From assembly GCA_900319405.1 (NCBI GenBank), contig ONOH01000004.1, positions 85,062-149,061 of the forward strand: a DNA stretch of 64,000 bases. The letters run 5' to 3'. Below are positions 27,398-35,679 of the stretch, in pieces. The position numbers and the translations under genes were made by a program. Below the pieces are notes generated by a model. It searched no databases. It was not told where the DNA came from and was given only the letters and a program-made list of their open reading frames with translations. Source of the DNA: an uncultured Bacteroidales bacterium. Lineage in GTDB: Bacteria; Bacteroidota; Bacteroidia; Bacteroidales; UBA932. Positions within the stretch are counted from its first letter, which is position 1, and each line of letters begins with the position of its first letter.

Positions 27398-29509
27398 ATG
27401 GCTATGAAGTCCTTAAAGACCAGGTCCTGGCTCCCCCGTTTCGGGATTGTGGTGATGGCCGCCGTCCTGGTGGAGCTCATCTCCGTGGTGCAGTACCGGC
27501 GCGTCCGCAGCATGCTGGCCGAAGAGATGGAACTGCGCAGCCATGCGGCGATGCAATCCAGGGTAAACGAAATCGAGCATGTGCTTTCGCTTACGGAGAC
27601 TACGATGGCAGAGAATGAGGGATATGTCCTGCACAGCCTGTCACATCCGGATTCGGTCTATTCCGCCCTGGCAAGCCTTATAGATGACAACCCGTACGTG
27701 GTGGGGGCGCGTATAGCCTTCATCCCCTATTTCTATCCGTCCATCGGCCGTCTTTATGAACCCTGTGTCCGCGAAAGCAGGGACGGAAGCGTTTTGTTTA
27801 CGCAGATAGCCGGTCCGGACCATGACTATACCCGGGACGAGGACTACATTTGGGCCCTGGATTCACTGATGGCCTTCTGGACCGACCCTGTCCTGGACGG
27901 TCCGGACTCGCTCTCCATTTCCACCTATTCCAAGCCCCTTTTCAACTCCAAGGGAAAAATGGTCGCCCTGTGCGGCCTGGACATAGACCTTTCCTGGCTG
28001 GGAGACACCCTGAATGCCCATCGGCGCTTTCCTTCTTCCTTCGGCCTGCTGCTCACGAAGGAAGGAAAACTGTTGGCCGGTCCTTCCGATCTGCAAATAC
28101 CCGGGGAGGAGGTTCACAAGGTGGTGGAGATTTTGAACGGGCGTCTTCCGGAATCGGCCGTCCCGGGCATTGCCATTCGGACCGCGGCCCTGGACAAGGA
28201 CCCTTACTGGGAGGTGGTCATGGTATACAAGACGGATGAGGTTTTTGCCCGGGTGAAAAAGATGCGGAGGCAGCAGTTCTTCTATCTGCTCCTGGCCTTG
28301 GCCATCCTGGCCTTTATGATCAACCTTTTTGCCCGCAATGAAAGGAAACTGCGTGAGGCGACCGTCGAGCAGGCCCGCATAAGCGGAGAGTTGGAGGTGG
28401 CCCGAAATATCCAGCTGGAGATGCTTCCCAAAGAGTTTCCGGCCGATGTTTACGGTTTCCTTGAGCCTGCGCGAGAGGTGGGCGGAGACCTTTTTGACTT
28501 CTATCGGCGCGACGGAAAGTTCTTCTTCTGTGTGGGTGACGTGAGCGGCAAAGGCGTCCCGGCGGCCATGCTCATGTCCATGATTCATTCGCTGTTCCGC
28601 ATGATTTCCCAGAAACAGGAGAGCCCTTCGCATATTGTGCGGGTCCTGAATGAGGAAATCTGCCGGGACAACCGGAGCAATATGTTCGTGACCTTCTTCG
28701 TGGGCTGCCTGGATTTTTATACCGGCAAGCTCCGTTTTTGTAACGCCGGTCACGACAAGCCTTTCCTTCTGAACGATTCCGTTTCCCTGCTTCCGGTGAA
28801 GTCCAACCTTCCGCTGGGCGTTTTCCCCGATACGGACTTTGCTGAGGAAAGCCTCCAGCTCAGCGCTGATACTTCCCTTTTCCTCTATACTGACGGCCTC
28901 ACCGAAGCCATGAATACCAGCCGCGAGGCCTTCGGTCGTCCTCGCGTCCAGGAGGTGTTGGAAGATAGCCTGAGTCGTTCGCTTTCTCCGCGCGAGACGG
29001 TGGATGCCCTCAGCCGATCGGCCCATGAGTTTGTGGGGACGGCTCCCCAGAGCGATGACCTCACCATGCTGCTTCTTCGCTATCGGCCCGGAGACTTGTT
29101 CTGCAGGATTATTTCCTTATCCACCCGTACCGAGGAAGTTTCCCGCCTGAACGATTTTCTCAAGGACGTCTGTGCCGATTTGAAGCTGGAGCACAAGATG
29201 GCTCTCGGGATGCGCCTGGCCGTGGAGGAAATGGTGGTGAACGTAATCAATTACGCTTATCCCGAAAATCGGGAAGGTACAGTTTTTGTGTATGCCGACA
29301 GTGACCGGAAGGAGCTGCGCTTCACCATCGTGGATTCGGGAACCCCCTTCGACCCTACCGCCGTGATTCCCGCCTCCACCACCCTGGATGCCGAGAGCCG
29401 ACCCATCGGCGGACTCGGGATCCTGCTGGCCCGCAAGATTATGGATTCGGTTTCCTATTGCCGGAAAGAGAACAATAATGTATTAACTTTAACCAAATCG
29501 ATCGTATAA
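27398..29509 (+). CDS. Membrane PP2C phosphatase fused to an RsbW-like anti-sigma kinase domain
   Basis: 703 residues from ATG 27398; ATG 27404 is also possible. A TM helix near 13-31 and another near 305-325 (FFYLLLALAILAFMINLF) enclose a Cache-like extracytoplasmic sensor. A SpoIIE/RsbU-type PP2C phosphatase follows (LEVARNIQLEMLPKEFP, EPAREVGGDLFDF, FCVGDVSGKGVPAAML, LYTDGLTEAMN, QSDDLTMLLL). A HATPase domain of the RsbW type ends the protein (GMRLAVEEMVVNVINYAYP, IVDSGTPFDP, GGLGILLARKIMD). Phosphatase and kinase for the same STAS protein on one chain would set its phosphorylation state. The STAS gene follows by 2 nt. Confidence 0.9.
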   Translation: MAMKSLKTRSWLPRFGIVVMAAVLVELISVVQYRRVRSMLAEEMELRSHAAMQSRVNEIEHVLSLTETTMAENEGYVLHSLSHPDSVYSALASLIDDNPYVVGARIAFIPYFYPSIGRLYEPCVRESRDGSVLFTQIAGPDHDYTRDEDYIWALDSLMAFWTDPVLDGPDSLSISTYSKPLFNSKGKMVALCGLDIDLSWLGDTLNAHRRFPSSFGLLLTKEGKLLAGPSDLQIPGEEVHKVVEILNGRLPESAVPGIAIRTAALDKDPYWEVVMVYKTDEVFARVKKMRRQQFFYLLLALAILAFMINLFARNERKLREATVEQARISGELEVARNIQLEMLPKEFPADVYGFLEPAREVGGDLFDFYRRDGKFFFCVGDVSGKGVPAAMLMSMIHSLFRMISQKQESPSHIVRVLNEEICRDNRSNMFVTFFVGCLDFYTGKLRFCNAGHDKPFLLNDSVSLLPVKSNLPLGVFPDTDFAEESLQLSADTSLFLYTDGLTEAMNTSREAFGRPRVQEVLEDSLSRSLSPRETVDALSRSAHEFVGTAPQSDDLTMLLLRYRPGDLFCRIISLSTRTEEVSRLNDFLKDVCADLKLEHKMALGMRLAVEEMVVNVINYAYPENREGTVFVYADSDRKELRFTIVDSGTPFDPTAVIPASTTLDAESRPIGGLGILLARKIMDSVSYCRKENNNVLTLTKSIV

Positions 29510-29511
29510 CT

Positions 29512-29814
29512 ATGACAACCTCCATTCAGGAAATTGACGGCAAACTTGTTGCCACCCTCAACGGAGAGCTGGATACTGCGGCCGCCCTCGAGACGGAAAA
29601 GGCCCTTGAGCCCCTTCTCCACAGTGAGGGTAAGGATGTAATTATGGACTGCACCAACTTGGAATACATCGCCTCCAGTGGTCTCCGCATCCTTTTGAGC
29701 ATTCTCAAGCAGGCCAAGTCCGTTGGCTCCCGCGTAGTTCTCAAAAACGTCAATGACGTGGTACGAGACGTGCTTGACCTCACGGGCTTCGTCTCCATCT
29801 TCGAATTCGAGTAG
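29512..29814 (+). CDS. STAS-domain anti-sigma factor antagonist (RsbV/SpoIIAA type)
   Basis: 100 residues forming one STAS domain: ATLNGELDTAAALE at the first strands and the phospho-acceptor loop DCTNLEYIASSGLRILL, where one of the two serines is the predicted switch residue. It should be phosphorylated by the kinase domain and dephosphorylated by the PP2C domain encoded 2 nt upstream. The downstream target (a sigma factor or another effector) is not encoded in this window. Five nt separate it from ybeY. Confidence 0.9.
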   Translation: MTTSIQEIDGKLVATLNGELDTAAALETEKALEPLLHSEGKDVIMDCTNLEYIASSGLRILLSILKQAKSVGSRVVLKNVNDVVRDVLDLTGFVSIFEFE

Positions 29815-29819
29815 GGCAG

Positions 29820-30239
29820 ATGGTCTCTTATTTCACGCAGGATATCGTTTTCCCTTTCAAGGAAAAGCGACTCACTTCGCGTTGGCTCAAGTTTGTTGCC
29901 GAGAGTGAGTCCAAACGTCTTGGAGATGTTGCGATTATATTTTGTTCCGATAATTATATTCTGGATATCAATATAAAATATCTCCAACACGATTATTACA
30001 CAGATATCATTACCTTCGACTACTGCGAGGGAAACCGCCTTTGTGGAGACCTCTTCATCTCTGTCGATTCCGTCCGTGAGAACGCCTCTTTGTACGGGAC
30101 CGAGTTTGTCGATGAACTGAATCGCGTCATTGTCCACGGCCTCCTCCATCTGATGGGCTATGACGACCATACGGAAGAGGACATTGCTATGATGCGTGCC
30201 AAGGAGAACTATTACCTTTCGCAGCGCGCCAGCGTATGA
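29820..30239 (+). CDS. ybeY: Endoribonuclease YbeY (rRNA maturation)
   Basis: 139 residues. The zinc motif [12 protein letters not shown] (H-x3-H-x5-H) near the C-terminus and the preceding DIITFDY and GDLFISVD blocks are diagnostic. YbeY takes part in 16S rRNA 3'-end maturation and ribosome quality control. It overlaps mnmG by 4 nt (ATGA), so the two RNA-maturation genes are coupled. Confidence 0.94.
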   Translation: MVSYFTQDIVFPFKEKRLTSRWLKFVAESESKRLGDVAIIFCSDNYILDINIKYLQHDYYTDIITFDYCEGNRLCGDLFISVDSVRENASLYGTEFVDELNRVIVHGLLHLMGYDDHTEEDIAMMRAKENYYLSQRASV

Positions 30240-32101
30240 GCCCTTCTTTTGACGTGATTGTGGTAGGGGGCGGTCACGCCGGCTGTGAAGCGGCGGTGGC
30301 GGCTGCCCGGATGGGTTCTTCCGTTTTGCTCCTTACTCCTGATCTTCAGGGTCTTGCCAAGATGAGTTGCAATCCTGCGGTGGGCGGCATTGCCAAGGGG
30401 CAGATTGTCAGGGAGATCGATGCTTTGGGCGGGTGCTCCGGCCTTGTGACCGATGCGTCTACCATTCAGTTCCGGATGCTTAACCGCTCCAAGGGGCCCG
30501 CTATGTGGAGTCCCCGGGCACAATGCGACAAACAGAAGTTTTCGGCCGCGTGGCTTGATATTCTTCTAAGCTACTCAAACTTAAGCGTTTACGCAGATTT
30601 TGCTCAAAATTTTCTCTTTGAGAATCAAAAAATTACCGGGGTCTGTACGCTTACAGGAGCAATTTTTTACGCTAATGCGTTTATTTTAACCGCTGGCACC
30701 TTCCTGAACGGAAGAATGTTCATCGGCCAACACAGTTTCGAGGGAGGCCGCATCGGGGAGAAAGCTTCTTACGGTATTTCCGAGCAACTGGCCTCTTTTG
30801 GCATTCCTACCGAACGGATGAAAACCGGAACGCCTCCCCGCATCGATATCCGTTCAGTCAATCTTTCCAAACTCTCCCGTCAGGAAGGCGACCCTTCCCC
30901 GGAAAGATTTTCTTACCTCGATGTGCCTTCGGCTGTGCAGTCCGGCGGCGGGCAGATGTGCTGTTATCTTCTGCATACCAACGAGCGGGTGCACGACATT
31001 CTGCGGAGCGGCTTTGGTCGTTCTCCCCTCTTCTCCGGCATGATTCAGGGCAAGGGACCACGCTACTGCCCCAGCATTGAAGACAAGCTAAGAACTTTTG
31101 CTGATAAGGATTCTCACCAGCTTTTTTTGGAACCTGAAGGCCGTACCTCGCTCGAGTATTATTTGCAGGGCTTTTCTTCATCGCTTCCCCTGGAAGTGCA
31201 ACTGGAGGCCCTAAGGGCCATTGAGGGCCTTGAACAGGCTGTGGTCTTCAAGCCTGCCTATGCGGTGGAGTACGATTACTTCGATCCCCAATATCTCCAT
31301 TATTCCCTTCGCTCGAAGGTGGTCGAAAATCTCTTTTTGGCCGGTCAGGTCAATGGTACCACTGGTTATGAGGAGGCTGCCGCACAGGGTATTGTGGCGG
31401 GGATCAATGCTCATTTGTACCTTTTGGAGAAGGAGCCTTTGGTGCTTCGTCGGGACCAGGCCTATATCGGCGTTCTGATTGACGACCTTATCAATAAGGG
31501 CGTGGACGAGCCTTACCGGATGTTTACCTCCCGGGCCGAGTATCGGATTCTGCTTCGTCAGGACAATGCTGATTTCCGACTTACCGCTCTTTCTCATGAT
31601 TTGGGACTTGCCACCGAAGAGCGTTATGCCGCTGTAATGCGTAAGCAGGAGGCCGTTCAACAACTTTCCGCTTATTGTTTCGAAACCAAGCTTAAGCCTT
31701 TCCAGGTTAATGAGCATCTTCTTTCTTTAGGCTCCACTCCCCTTTCGGAGTCCAAACATTTGTCTGATTTGGTTTCCCGGCCTGAAGTTTCTCTCGCTGA
31801 TATTCTTAAAATTGTTCCACGTGGAACAATCGACTATTCCAAAGAAGTGATTACTTCTGTGGAGATTGCCATAAAATATGCCGGCTATATTGAACGGGAA
31901 AAGCTTCAGGCGCAGAAAAACGAACGGCTGGAATATATTCGGATTCCTTCCGATATTGATTTCGATGCCTTGCATGGCCTGTCCATCGAGTGCCGTCAGA
32001 AGCTGAATAAATACAGGCCTGAGACCATTGCTCAAGCTTCCCGTATTTCCGGCGTTTCTCCGGCAGACATTTCTGTGTTGCTGGTCTATTTTGGAAGATA
32101 A
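30236..32101 (+). CDS. mnmG: tRNA uridine 5-carboxymethylaminomethyl modification enzyme MnmG (GidA)
   Basis: 621 residues, normal length. FAD-binding [19 protein letters not shown] at the N-terminus, the family blocks LSCNPAVGG-type ([20 protein letters not shown]), [43 protein letters not shown] and [18 protein letters not shown]. With MnmE it makes the cmnm5 modification at U34. The gene contains one parS-like palindrome and is followed by a second one starting just after its stop. Codons in the 3' half are less C-biased than in neighbours. Confidence 0.97.
   Translation: MSPSFDVIVVGGGHAGCEAAVAAARMGSSVLLLTPDLQGLAKMSCNPAVGGIAKGQIVREIDALGGCSGLVTDASTIQFRMLNRSKGPAMWSPRAQCDKQKFSAAWLDILLSYSNLSVYADFAQNFLFENQKITGVCTLTGAIFYANAFILTAGTFLNGRMFIGQHSFEGGRIGEKASYGISEQLASFGIPTERMKTGTPPRIDIRSVNLSKLSRQEGDPSPERFSYLDVPSAVQSGGGQMCCYLLHTNERVHDILRSGFGRSPLFSGMIQGKGPRYCPSIEDKLRTFADKDSHQLFLEPEGRTSLEYYLQGFSSSLPLEVQLEALRAIEGLEQAVVFKPAYAVEYDYFDPQYLHYSLRSKVVENLFLAGQVNGTTGYEEAAAQGIVAGINAHLYLLEKEPLVLRRDQAYIGVLIDDLINKGVDEPYRMFTSRAEYRILLRQDNADFRLTALSHDLGLATEERYAAVMRKQEAVQQLSAYCFETKLKPFQVNEHLLSLGSTPLSESKHLSDLVSRPEVSLADILKIVPRGTIDYSKEVITSVEIAIKYAGYIEREKLQAQKNERLEYIRIPSDIDFDALHGLSIECRQKLNKYRPETIAQASRISGVSPADISVLLVYFGR
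31811..31830. promoter_or_regulatory. parS-like centromere palindrome 1 (within mnmG)
   Basis: ATTGTTCCACGTGGAACAAT is a perfect 20-bp palindrome. Its inner 16 bp differ from the classic parS TGTTTCACGTGAAACA by one symmetric change. ParB binds such sites near the chromosome origin. It is inside the mnmG coding sequence. Confidence 0.72.
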
Positions 32102-32102
32102 T

Positions 32103-32118
32103 TGTTCCACGTGGAACA
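32103..32118. promoter_or_regulatory. parS-like centromere palindrome 2 (after mnmG)
   Basis: TGTTCCACGTGGAACA, a perfect 16-bp palindrome identical to the core of palindrome 1 and 292 nt away from it. It begins 2 nt after the mnmG stop in the gap before the convergent ruvA gene. Confidence 0.74.
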
Positions 32119-32220
32119 GCTGCAGGTGCGTTTGCCCTGGTAACTCTGTTTGACCGGAGGACCCAGACCCCCTGGCTCGCTTCGCTCCGAATGGACGTCG
32201 TAGAAGGGGTGTGAACTGTG

Positions 32221-32808
32221 CTAGAGGCGCTTCAAAGCTGCTTTGATGATGTCTTCTACCTTGGCGGAGGGGTTTTCCTTCAGGATGGCCGGCATCACCT
32301 TGCCGATATTGGCCTTGGAGAAGCCCAGCATGGTGAGGGCCGTGGTGGCCTCTTGTACCAAGCCTGATTGGTCGGCCTGGAAGAGTACGGTGCTGTCTGC
32401 GCCCTCCCCTTTTACAATCTTGTCTTTCAGTTCCAAAACCAGCCTCTGGGCACTCTTGAGGCCGATTCCTTTCACGCTTTTGATCCGGTTTACGTCCTCT
32501 GCAAGGATGGCCTGTCGAATCTCTTCGGAACTGAGCGTGGACAGCATCATCCGGGCCGATGCCACCCCGATTCCGGACACGCCGATGAGCAGACGGAATA
32601 GTTCCCGCTCGTCTTTGGTGGCAAAACCGTAAAAGAGCTCTTCGTCCTCGCGGATATAATGGTGGATATAGGCCACCACTTGCGTCTGCAGCTGGAAGGC
32701 CTCATAAGTCTGCAGGGAAATAAGCAGGCTGTAACCTATTCCGTGGTTTTCCAGAATGAGCTCAGTTGGCGTCAATTCAATGATTTGTCCTTTGATGTAG
32801 TCTATCAT
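32221..32808 (-). CDS. ruvA: Holliday junction helicase subunit RuvA
   Basis: 195 residues, typical length. N-terminal OB fold (MIDYIKGQIIELTPTELILENHGIGYSLLIS), helix-hairpin-helix pair (LLIGVSGIGVASARMML, IKSVKGIGLKSAQRLVLELKDK) and the C-terminal domain that contacts RuvB (EATTALTMLGFSKANIGKVM). It binds four-way junctions and loads RuvB. Convergent with mnmG; the 119-nt gap holds parS palindrome 2 and a degenerate copy of the TTCGCT-type dispersed repeat near 32174. Confidence 0.96.
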   Translation of the reverse strand: MIDYIKGQIIELTPTELILENHGIGYSLLISLQTYEAFQLQTQVVAYIHHYIREDEELFYGFATKDERELFRLLIGVSGIGVASARMMLSTLSSEEIRQAILAEDVNRIKSVKGIGLKSAQRLVLELKDKIVKGEGADSTVLFQADQSGLVQEATTALTMLGFSKANIGKVMPAILKENPSAKVEDIIKAALKRL

Positions 32809-32831
32809 ATTGGAACTTCGGCTTGATATTT

Positions 32832-32858
32832 AGATTCTTCACTTCGTTCAGAATGACA
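32832..32858 (+). repeat. Dispersed 27-nt repeat, copy A
   Basis: AGATTCTTC-ACTTCGTT-CAGAATGACA. It matches copies at 34119 and 41302. In reverse complement it reads CHSERSEES, a motif of spurious peptides in many genomes that reveals a widespread small intergenic repeat. It lies between ruvA and sufS. Confidence 0.8.
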
Positions 32859-32877
32859 ATTATTGCACAAATTTATG

Positions 32878-32885
32878 TAAATTTG
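32878..32885 (+). promoter_or_regulatory. -7 element for the suf/folK operon
   Basis: TAAATTTG 17 nt before the sufS ATG fits the TAnnTTTG box. No TTTG is seen at the -33 position; copy A of the dispersed repeat occupies that area. Confidence 0.5.
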
Positions 32886-32902
32886 CAGACTTATCCAATG
32901 TT

Positions 32903-34120
32903 ATGACAGAAGAGATCCGCAAGTCCTTTCCTGCCCTTTCCGCAACAGTGTACGGAAGGCCATTGGTGTATCTGGACAATGCCGCCACCTCGCATCGGCC
33001 CCAGGCTGTCATCGATGCATGGACATCCCTGGTGTGCGGTGCCAATGCGAATATCCACCGGGCGGTCCATCATTTGGCCGGCTTGGCAACGGATGCCTAT
33101 GAAGACTGCCGAAATCAGGTGGCCGCTTTTTTGAATGCACCCTCCAGGGAGGAGATTGTTTTTACTTCCGGGGCCACCGCGGCTGTCAATCTGGTGGCCT
33201 TCTCCTTTGGCGAGGCTTTTGTCCGGGAAGGAGACGAGGTGCTTGTCAGCGTGGCGGAACATCATTCCAATCTGGTCCCCTGGCAGCTCCTGTGCCAGCG
33301 AAAAAAAGCGGTCCTGAAAGTCCTTGACATTCGCGAAAATGGTGAGCTGGCGGTCGAAAGCTTGGAAAATCTTCTTTCTGAGCGCACCAAAATTGTAGCT
33401 ATTTCTCACATTTCCAATGTGTTAGGCCTTGTAAACCCTGTGCAGGAAATTGTTGGGATTTGTCATAAAAGGGGCATTCCGGTACTGGTGGACGGCGCCC
33501 AGGGCGTGGTTCACGAGAAAGTGGACGTGCAGGAGCTGGATTGTGACTTCTATCTCTTTTCCGGCCACAAACTCTATGCGGCCACCGGAACGGGCGTTCT
33601 CTACGGCAAGCGCAAGTGGATGGAGGCCATGCCTCCGTATATGGGCGGCGGAGAAATGATCGAGCACGTCACTTTGGAAAAAACCAGCTTTGCTCCCCTG
33701 CCCGGAAAATTCGAGGCCGGCACCCAGAACTTCAATGCCGCGCCCACCCTGGTTCCCGCTATGACCTTTGCCAAGGCCTGCCGGGAGGACGGTTCCGTGC
33801 AGAAGGAGCAGCAGGCCATTCTGGAATATGTGTACGAGCAAATTACTCGAAATGAATTGATTACCCTGTACGGAACGCCCCTTGCCTCCAAAATCCCCCT
33901 GTTTTCCTTTGTCGTAAAGGGCGCCCACCACGAGGATTTGGCCCTGATTTTGGACAAGATGGGAATTGCCGTCCGCTCCGGCCAGATGTGTGCCGAGCCG
34001 CTGATGGAACGTCTGGGCGTGACGGGCCTGCTGAGGGCCTCCTTCGCCCCGTACAATACCCTGGAAGAGGCGGAATACTTTATAAAGAGCCTGGATAAGG
34101 CCATTAAAATGTTATTATAG
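32903..34120 (+). CDS. sufS: Cysteine desulfurase SufS
   Basis: 405 residues of a group II class V aminotransferase-fold desulfurase. PLP Lys223 is in FSGHKLYAATGTG and the persulfide Cys363 in RSGQMCAEPLM. YLDNAATSHRPQAVI, ANIHRAVHHLA, AEHHSNLVPWQ and the NFNAAP block confirm SufS rather than IscS. It supplies sulfur to SufE, encoded next, for Fe-S cluster assembly. The stop codon TAG overlaps copy B of the dispersed repeat. The scaffold genes sufBCD are not in this window. Confidence 0.96.
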   Translation: MTEEIRKSFPALSATVYGRPLVYLDNAATSHRPQAVIDAWTSLVCGANANIHRAVHHLAGLATDAYEDCRNQVAAFLNAPSREEIVFTSGATAAVNLVAFSFGEAFVREGDEVLVSVAEHHSNLVPWQLLCQRKKAVLKVLDIRENGELAVESLENLLSERTKIVAISHISNVLGLVNPVQEIVGICHKRGIPVLVDGAQGVVHEKVDVQELDCDFYLFSGHKLYAATGTGVLYGKRKWMEAMPPYMGGGEMIEHVTLEKTSFAPLPGKFEAGTQNFNAAPTLVPAMTFAKACREDGSVQKEQQAILEYVYEQITRNELITLYGTPLASKIPLFSFVVKGAHHEDLALILDKMGIAVRSGQMCAEPLMERLGVTGLLRASFAPYNTLEEAEYFIKSLDKAIKMLL

Positions 34121-34145
34121 ATTCTTCGCTACGCTCAGAATGACA
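34119..34145 (+). repeat. Dispersed 27-nt repeat, copy B (bridges sufS and sufE)
   Basis: AGATTCTTC-GCTACGCT-CAGAATGACA. Its first two bases complete the sufS stop TAG (34118-34120) and its ATG (34140-34142) is the sufE start. The repeat therefore forms the whole intercistronic junction. Confidence 0.82.
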
Positions 34146-34556
34146 CTGGAAGAGAAAAAACAAGAGATTATAGAGGGGTTCTCGCTGTACGAGGAATGGC
34201 TGGACAAGTACGAGTACTTGATTGAGCTGGGCAAAAACCTGGCGCCTTTCCCGGAGGAGAAAAAAACCGAAGACCGCCTCATAAAAGGCTGTCAATCACG
34301 CGTTTGGCTGGACAGCGAACTCCGGGATGGAAGCCTGTATTTCATGGCCGACAGCGATGCCGTCATCACCCGCGGCATCATTTCGCTCCTTATCGGCGTC
34401 TATTCCGGTCGGCCGGCGCAGGAAATTGCGGCCGACGATTTTGCCTTTGTAAGCGAAATCGGCCTTAAAGACAACTTGTCCCCTACCCGTGCGAACGGCT
34501 TGGCGTCGATGATAGAAAGAATCAGGGAGATTGCAAAATCCTATGGAAGAGAATAA
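34140..34556 (+). CDS. sufE: SufE sulfur-acceptor protein
   Basis: 138 residues. The sulfur-accepting Cys51 is in LIKGCQSRVWL, preceded by the family's YLIELGKNL and PFPEEKKTEDR. SufE takes persulfide from SufS and raises its activity. ATG 34140 lies inside the dispersed repeat; no other in-frame start precedes the conserved helix. The gene overlaps the next one by 14 nt. Confidence 0.94.
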   Translation: MTLEEKKQEIIEGFSLYEEWLDKYEYLIELGKNLAPFPEEKKTEDRLIKGCQSRVWLDSELRDGSLYFMADSDAVITRGIISLLIGVYSGRPAQEIAADDFAFVSEIGLKDNLSPTRANGLASMIERIREIAKSYGRE

Positions 34557-34929
34557 AGACATACTCACGGCCGAGGACGTGAAGGAGCTGCAGCCGCTGT
34601 ATGCGGCCGTGATTGCGGCCCTTAAAGAGGTGTACGACCCCGAAATCCCCGTCAACATTTACGATCTCGGGCTCATCTACGAGCTCACCATCAGCAAGTG
34701 GCGCGAAGTCTCCATCCTGATGACTTTCACCGCGCCCAACTGCCCCATGGCCGATCAGGTGATGGCCGAGGTAAAGGAGAGCGTGGAGGCCGTTCCGGAG
34801 GTTACCAAATGTACGATCGAACTCACGTTTGAACCGGCCTGGGACCGCAGCATGCTTTCGGAGGAAGCCCGCATAGACCTGGGGCTGGACTATGAACCCG
34901 AGGACGACTACTCCAAACTCAACGACTGA
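34543..34929 (+). CDS. MIP18/DUF59-family Fe-S assembly protein (SufT-like)
   Basis: 128 residues from ATG 34543 (MEENKDIL). The family signature is VYDPEIPVNIYDLGLIYEL, then MTFTAPNCPMADQV with the conserved Cys, and FEPAWDRSMLSEEARIDLGL. Related proteins (SufT, PaaD, CIA2) help load Fe-S clusters onto target enzymes. Its overlap with sufE supports this role. It overlaps folK by 1 nt. Confidence 0.9.
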   Translation: MEENKDILTAEDVKELQPLYAAVIAALKEVYDPEIPVNIYDLGLIYELTISKWREVSILMTFTAPNCPMADQVMAEVKESVEAVPEVTKCTIELTFEPAWDRSMLSEEARIDLGLDYEPEDDYSKLND

Positions 34930-35411
34930 TGGAGCGCGTAAACCTTTACCTGGGGCTGGGATCCAATCTGGGAGACCGGGATGTGAATCTCCTGAAGGCC
35001 GTTAACCTGCTGGACGAGGCTTTCGGCATGCATCCGGAGCGCATTTCCCGGATTGTAGAAACCCCTGCCTGGGGCTTTGACGGGCCGGATTTTCTGAATC
35101 TTTGTGTCCTGTACCGGCTTCCGCGCACGGGAACGCCCGCCGAGCACGCCACGCAGATTCTCCACCGGGTGAAAGCGGTGGAAAAAGCCCTGGGACGCGT
35201 GCAGGAGCCGCTTTTTGATGCGGAAGGCCGCCGTCTCTACCACAACCGCACCATCGACATCGATATCCTCTGTTATGGCACAGAAAGCATTCAGACAGAA
35301 TTGCTTACCGTTCCGCATCCCCTCATCGGAGAGCGGGATTTCGTGAAAAAGCCCCTCCTGGAAATCTCCAAACCCGACATCCGCGAAGCCTTTCCGGATA
35401 TTTTCGTGTAG
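34929..35411 (+). CDS. folK: 6-hydroxymethyl-7,8-dihydropterin pyrophosphokinase (HPPK)
   Basis: 160 residues. LYLGLGSNLGDR at the N-terminus, ETPAWGFDGPDFLNLC, and the Mg/ATP site NRTIDIDILCYG followed by VPHPLIGERDFVKKPLLEI are diagnostic. It pyrophosphorylates the pterin in folate synthesis. The start shares its A with the previous stop (TGATG). It is the last gene of the suf-linked operon. Confidence 0.94.
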   Translation: MERVNLYLGLGSNLGDRDVNLLKAVNLLDEAFGMHPERISRIVETPAWGFDGPDFLNLCVLYRLPRTGTPAEHATQILHRVKAVEKALGRVQEPLFDAEGRRLYHNRTIDIDILCYGTESIQTELLTVPHPLIGERDFVKKPLLEISKPDIREAFPDIFV

Positions 35412-35430
35412 GCGTCCGTTCTCAATCCCC

Positions 35431-35508
35431 AAAATGGCATTTTTGCCAATTTGAGAAAAAAAATTGTCAATTTGAGACATCGGTTTGCGCGGAAAATGGC
35501 ATTTTTGC
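35431..35508 (+). repeat. Short direct repeats in the folK/microprotein gap
   Basis: AAAATGGCATTTTTGC occurs at 35431-35446 and again at 35493-35508, and CAATTTGAGA occurs twice between them. These fill the leader of the microprotein/FISUMP locus. They could be paired regulator sites or remnants of a small insertion. No convincing TAnnTTTG box is visible. Confidence 0.6.
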
Positions 35509-35536
35509 AGCAGACAACATAAACACAAAACGCTTT

Positions 35537-35662
35537 ATGGAAACAGAAAGAACAAGTTATCTGCCGCCTCGGTGCGAGACATTGGAGCTCCGGACCGAAG
35601 GAGTGATTGCCGCCAGTCCGGATGGCTATGTTAATCCTTTTGGTGAACAAGAGTCAATTTAA
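35537..35662 (+). CDS. Microprotein of the Y-P-E-S family, copy 2
   Basis: 41 codons. Core YLPPRCETLELRTEGVIA followed by AS, then an acidic/aromatic tail. There is no signal peptide. It ends 17 nt before the FISUMP lipoprotein gene, repeating the arrangement of copy 1. The TEGVIAAS part is nearly the same as GEGLIAAS in copy 3, 1.6 kb away, at protein level but not at DNA level, which indicates selection on the peptide. Confidence 0.75.
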   Translation: METERTSYLPPRCETLELRTEGVIAASPDGYVNPFGEQESI

Positions 35663-35679
35663 GAAGGGAGGATTAAGCG

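Noticed and set aside
34104-34295. A minus-strand peptide ending in CHSERSEES
   Set aside because: This peptide comes from the dispersed repeat; it is a known type of spurious translation, not a gene.
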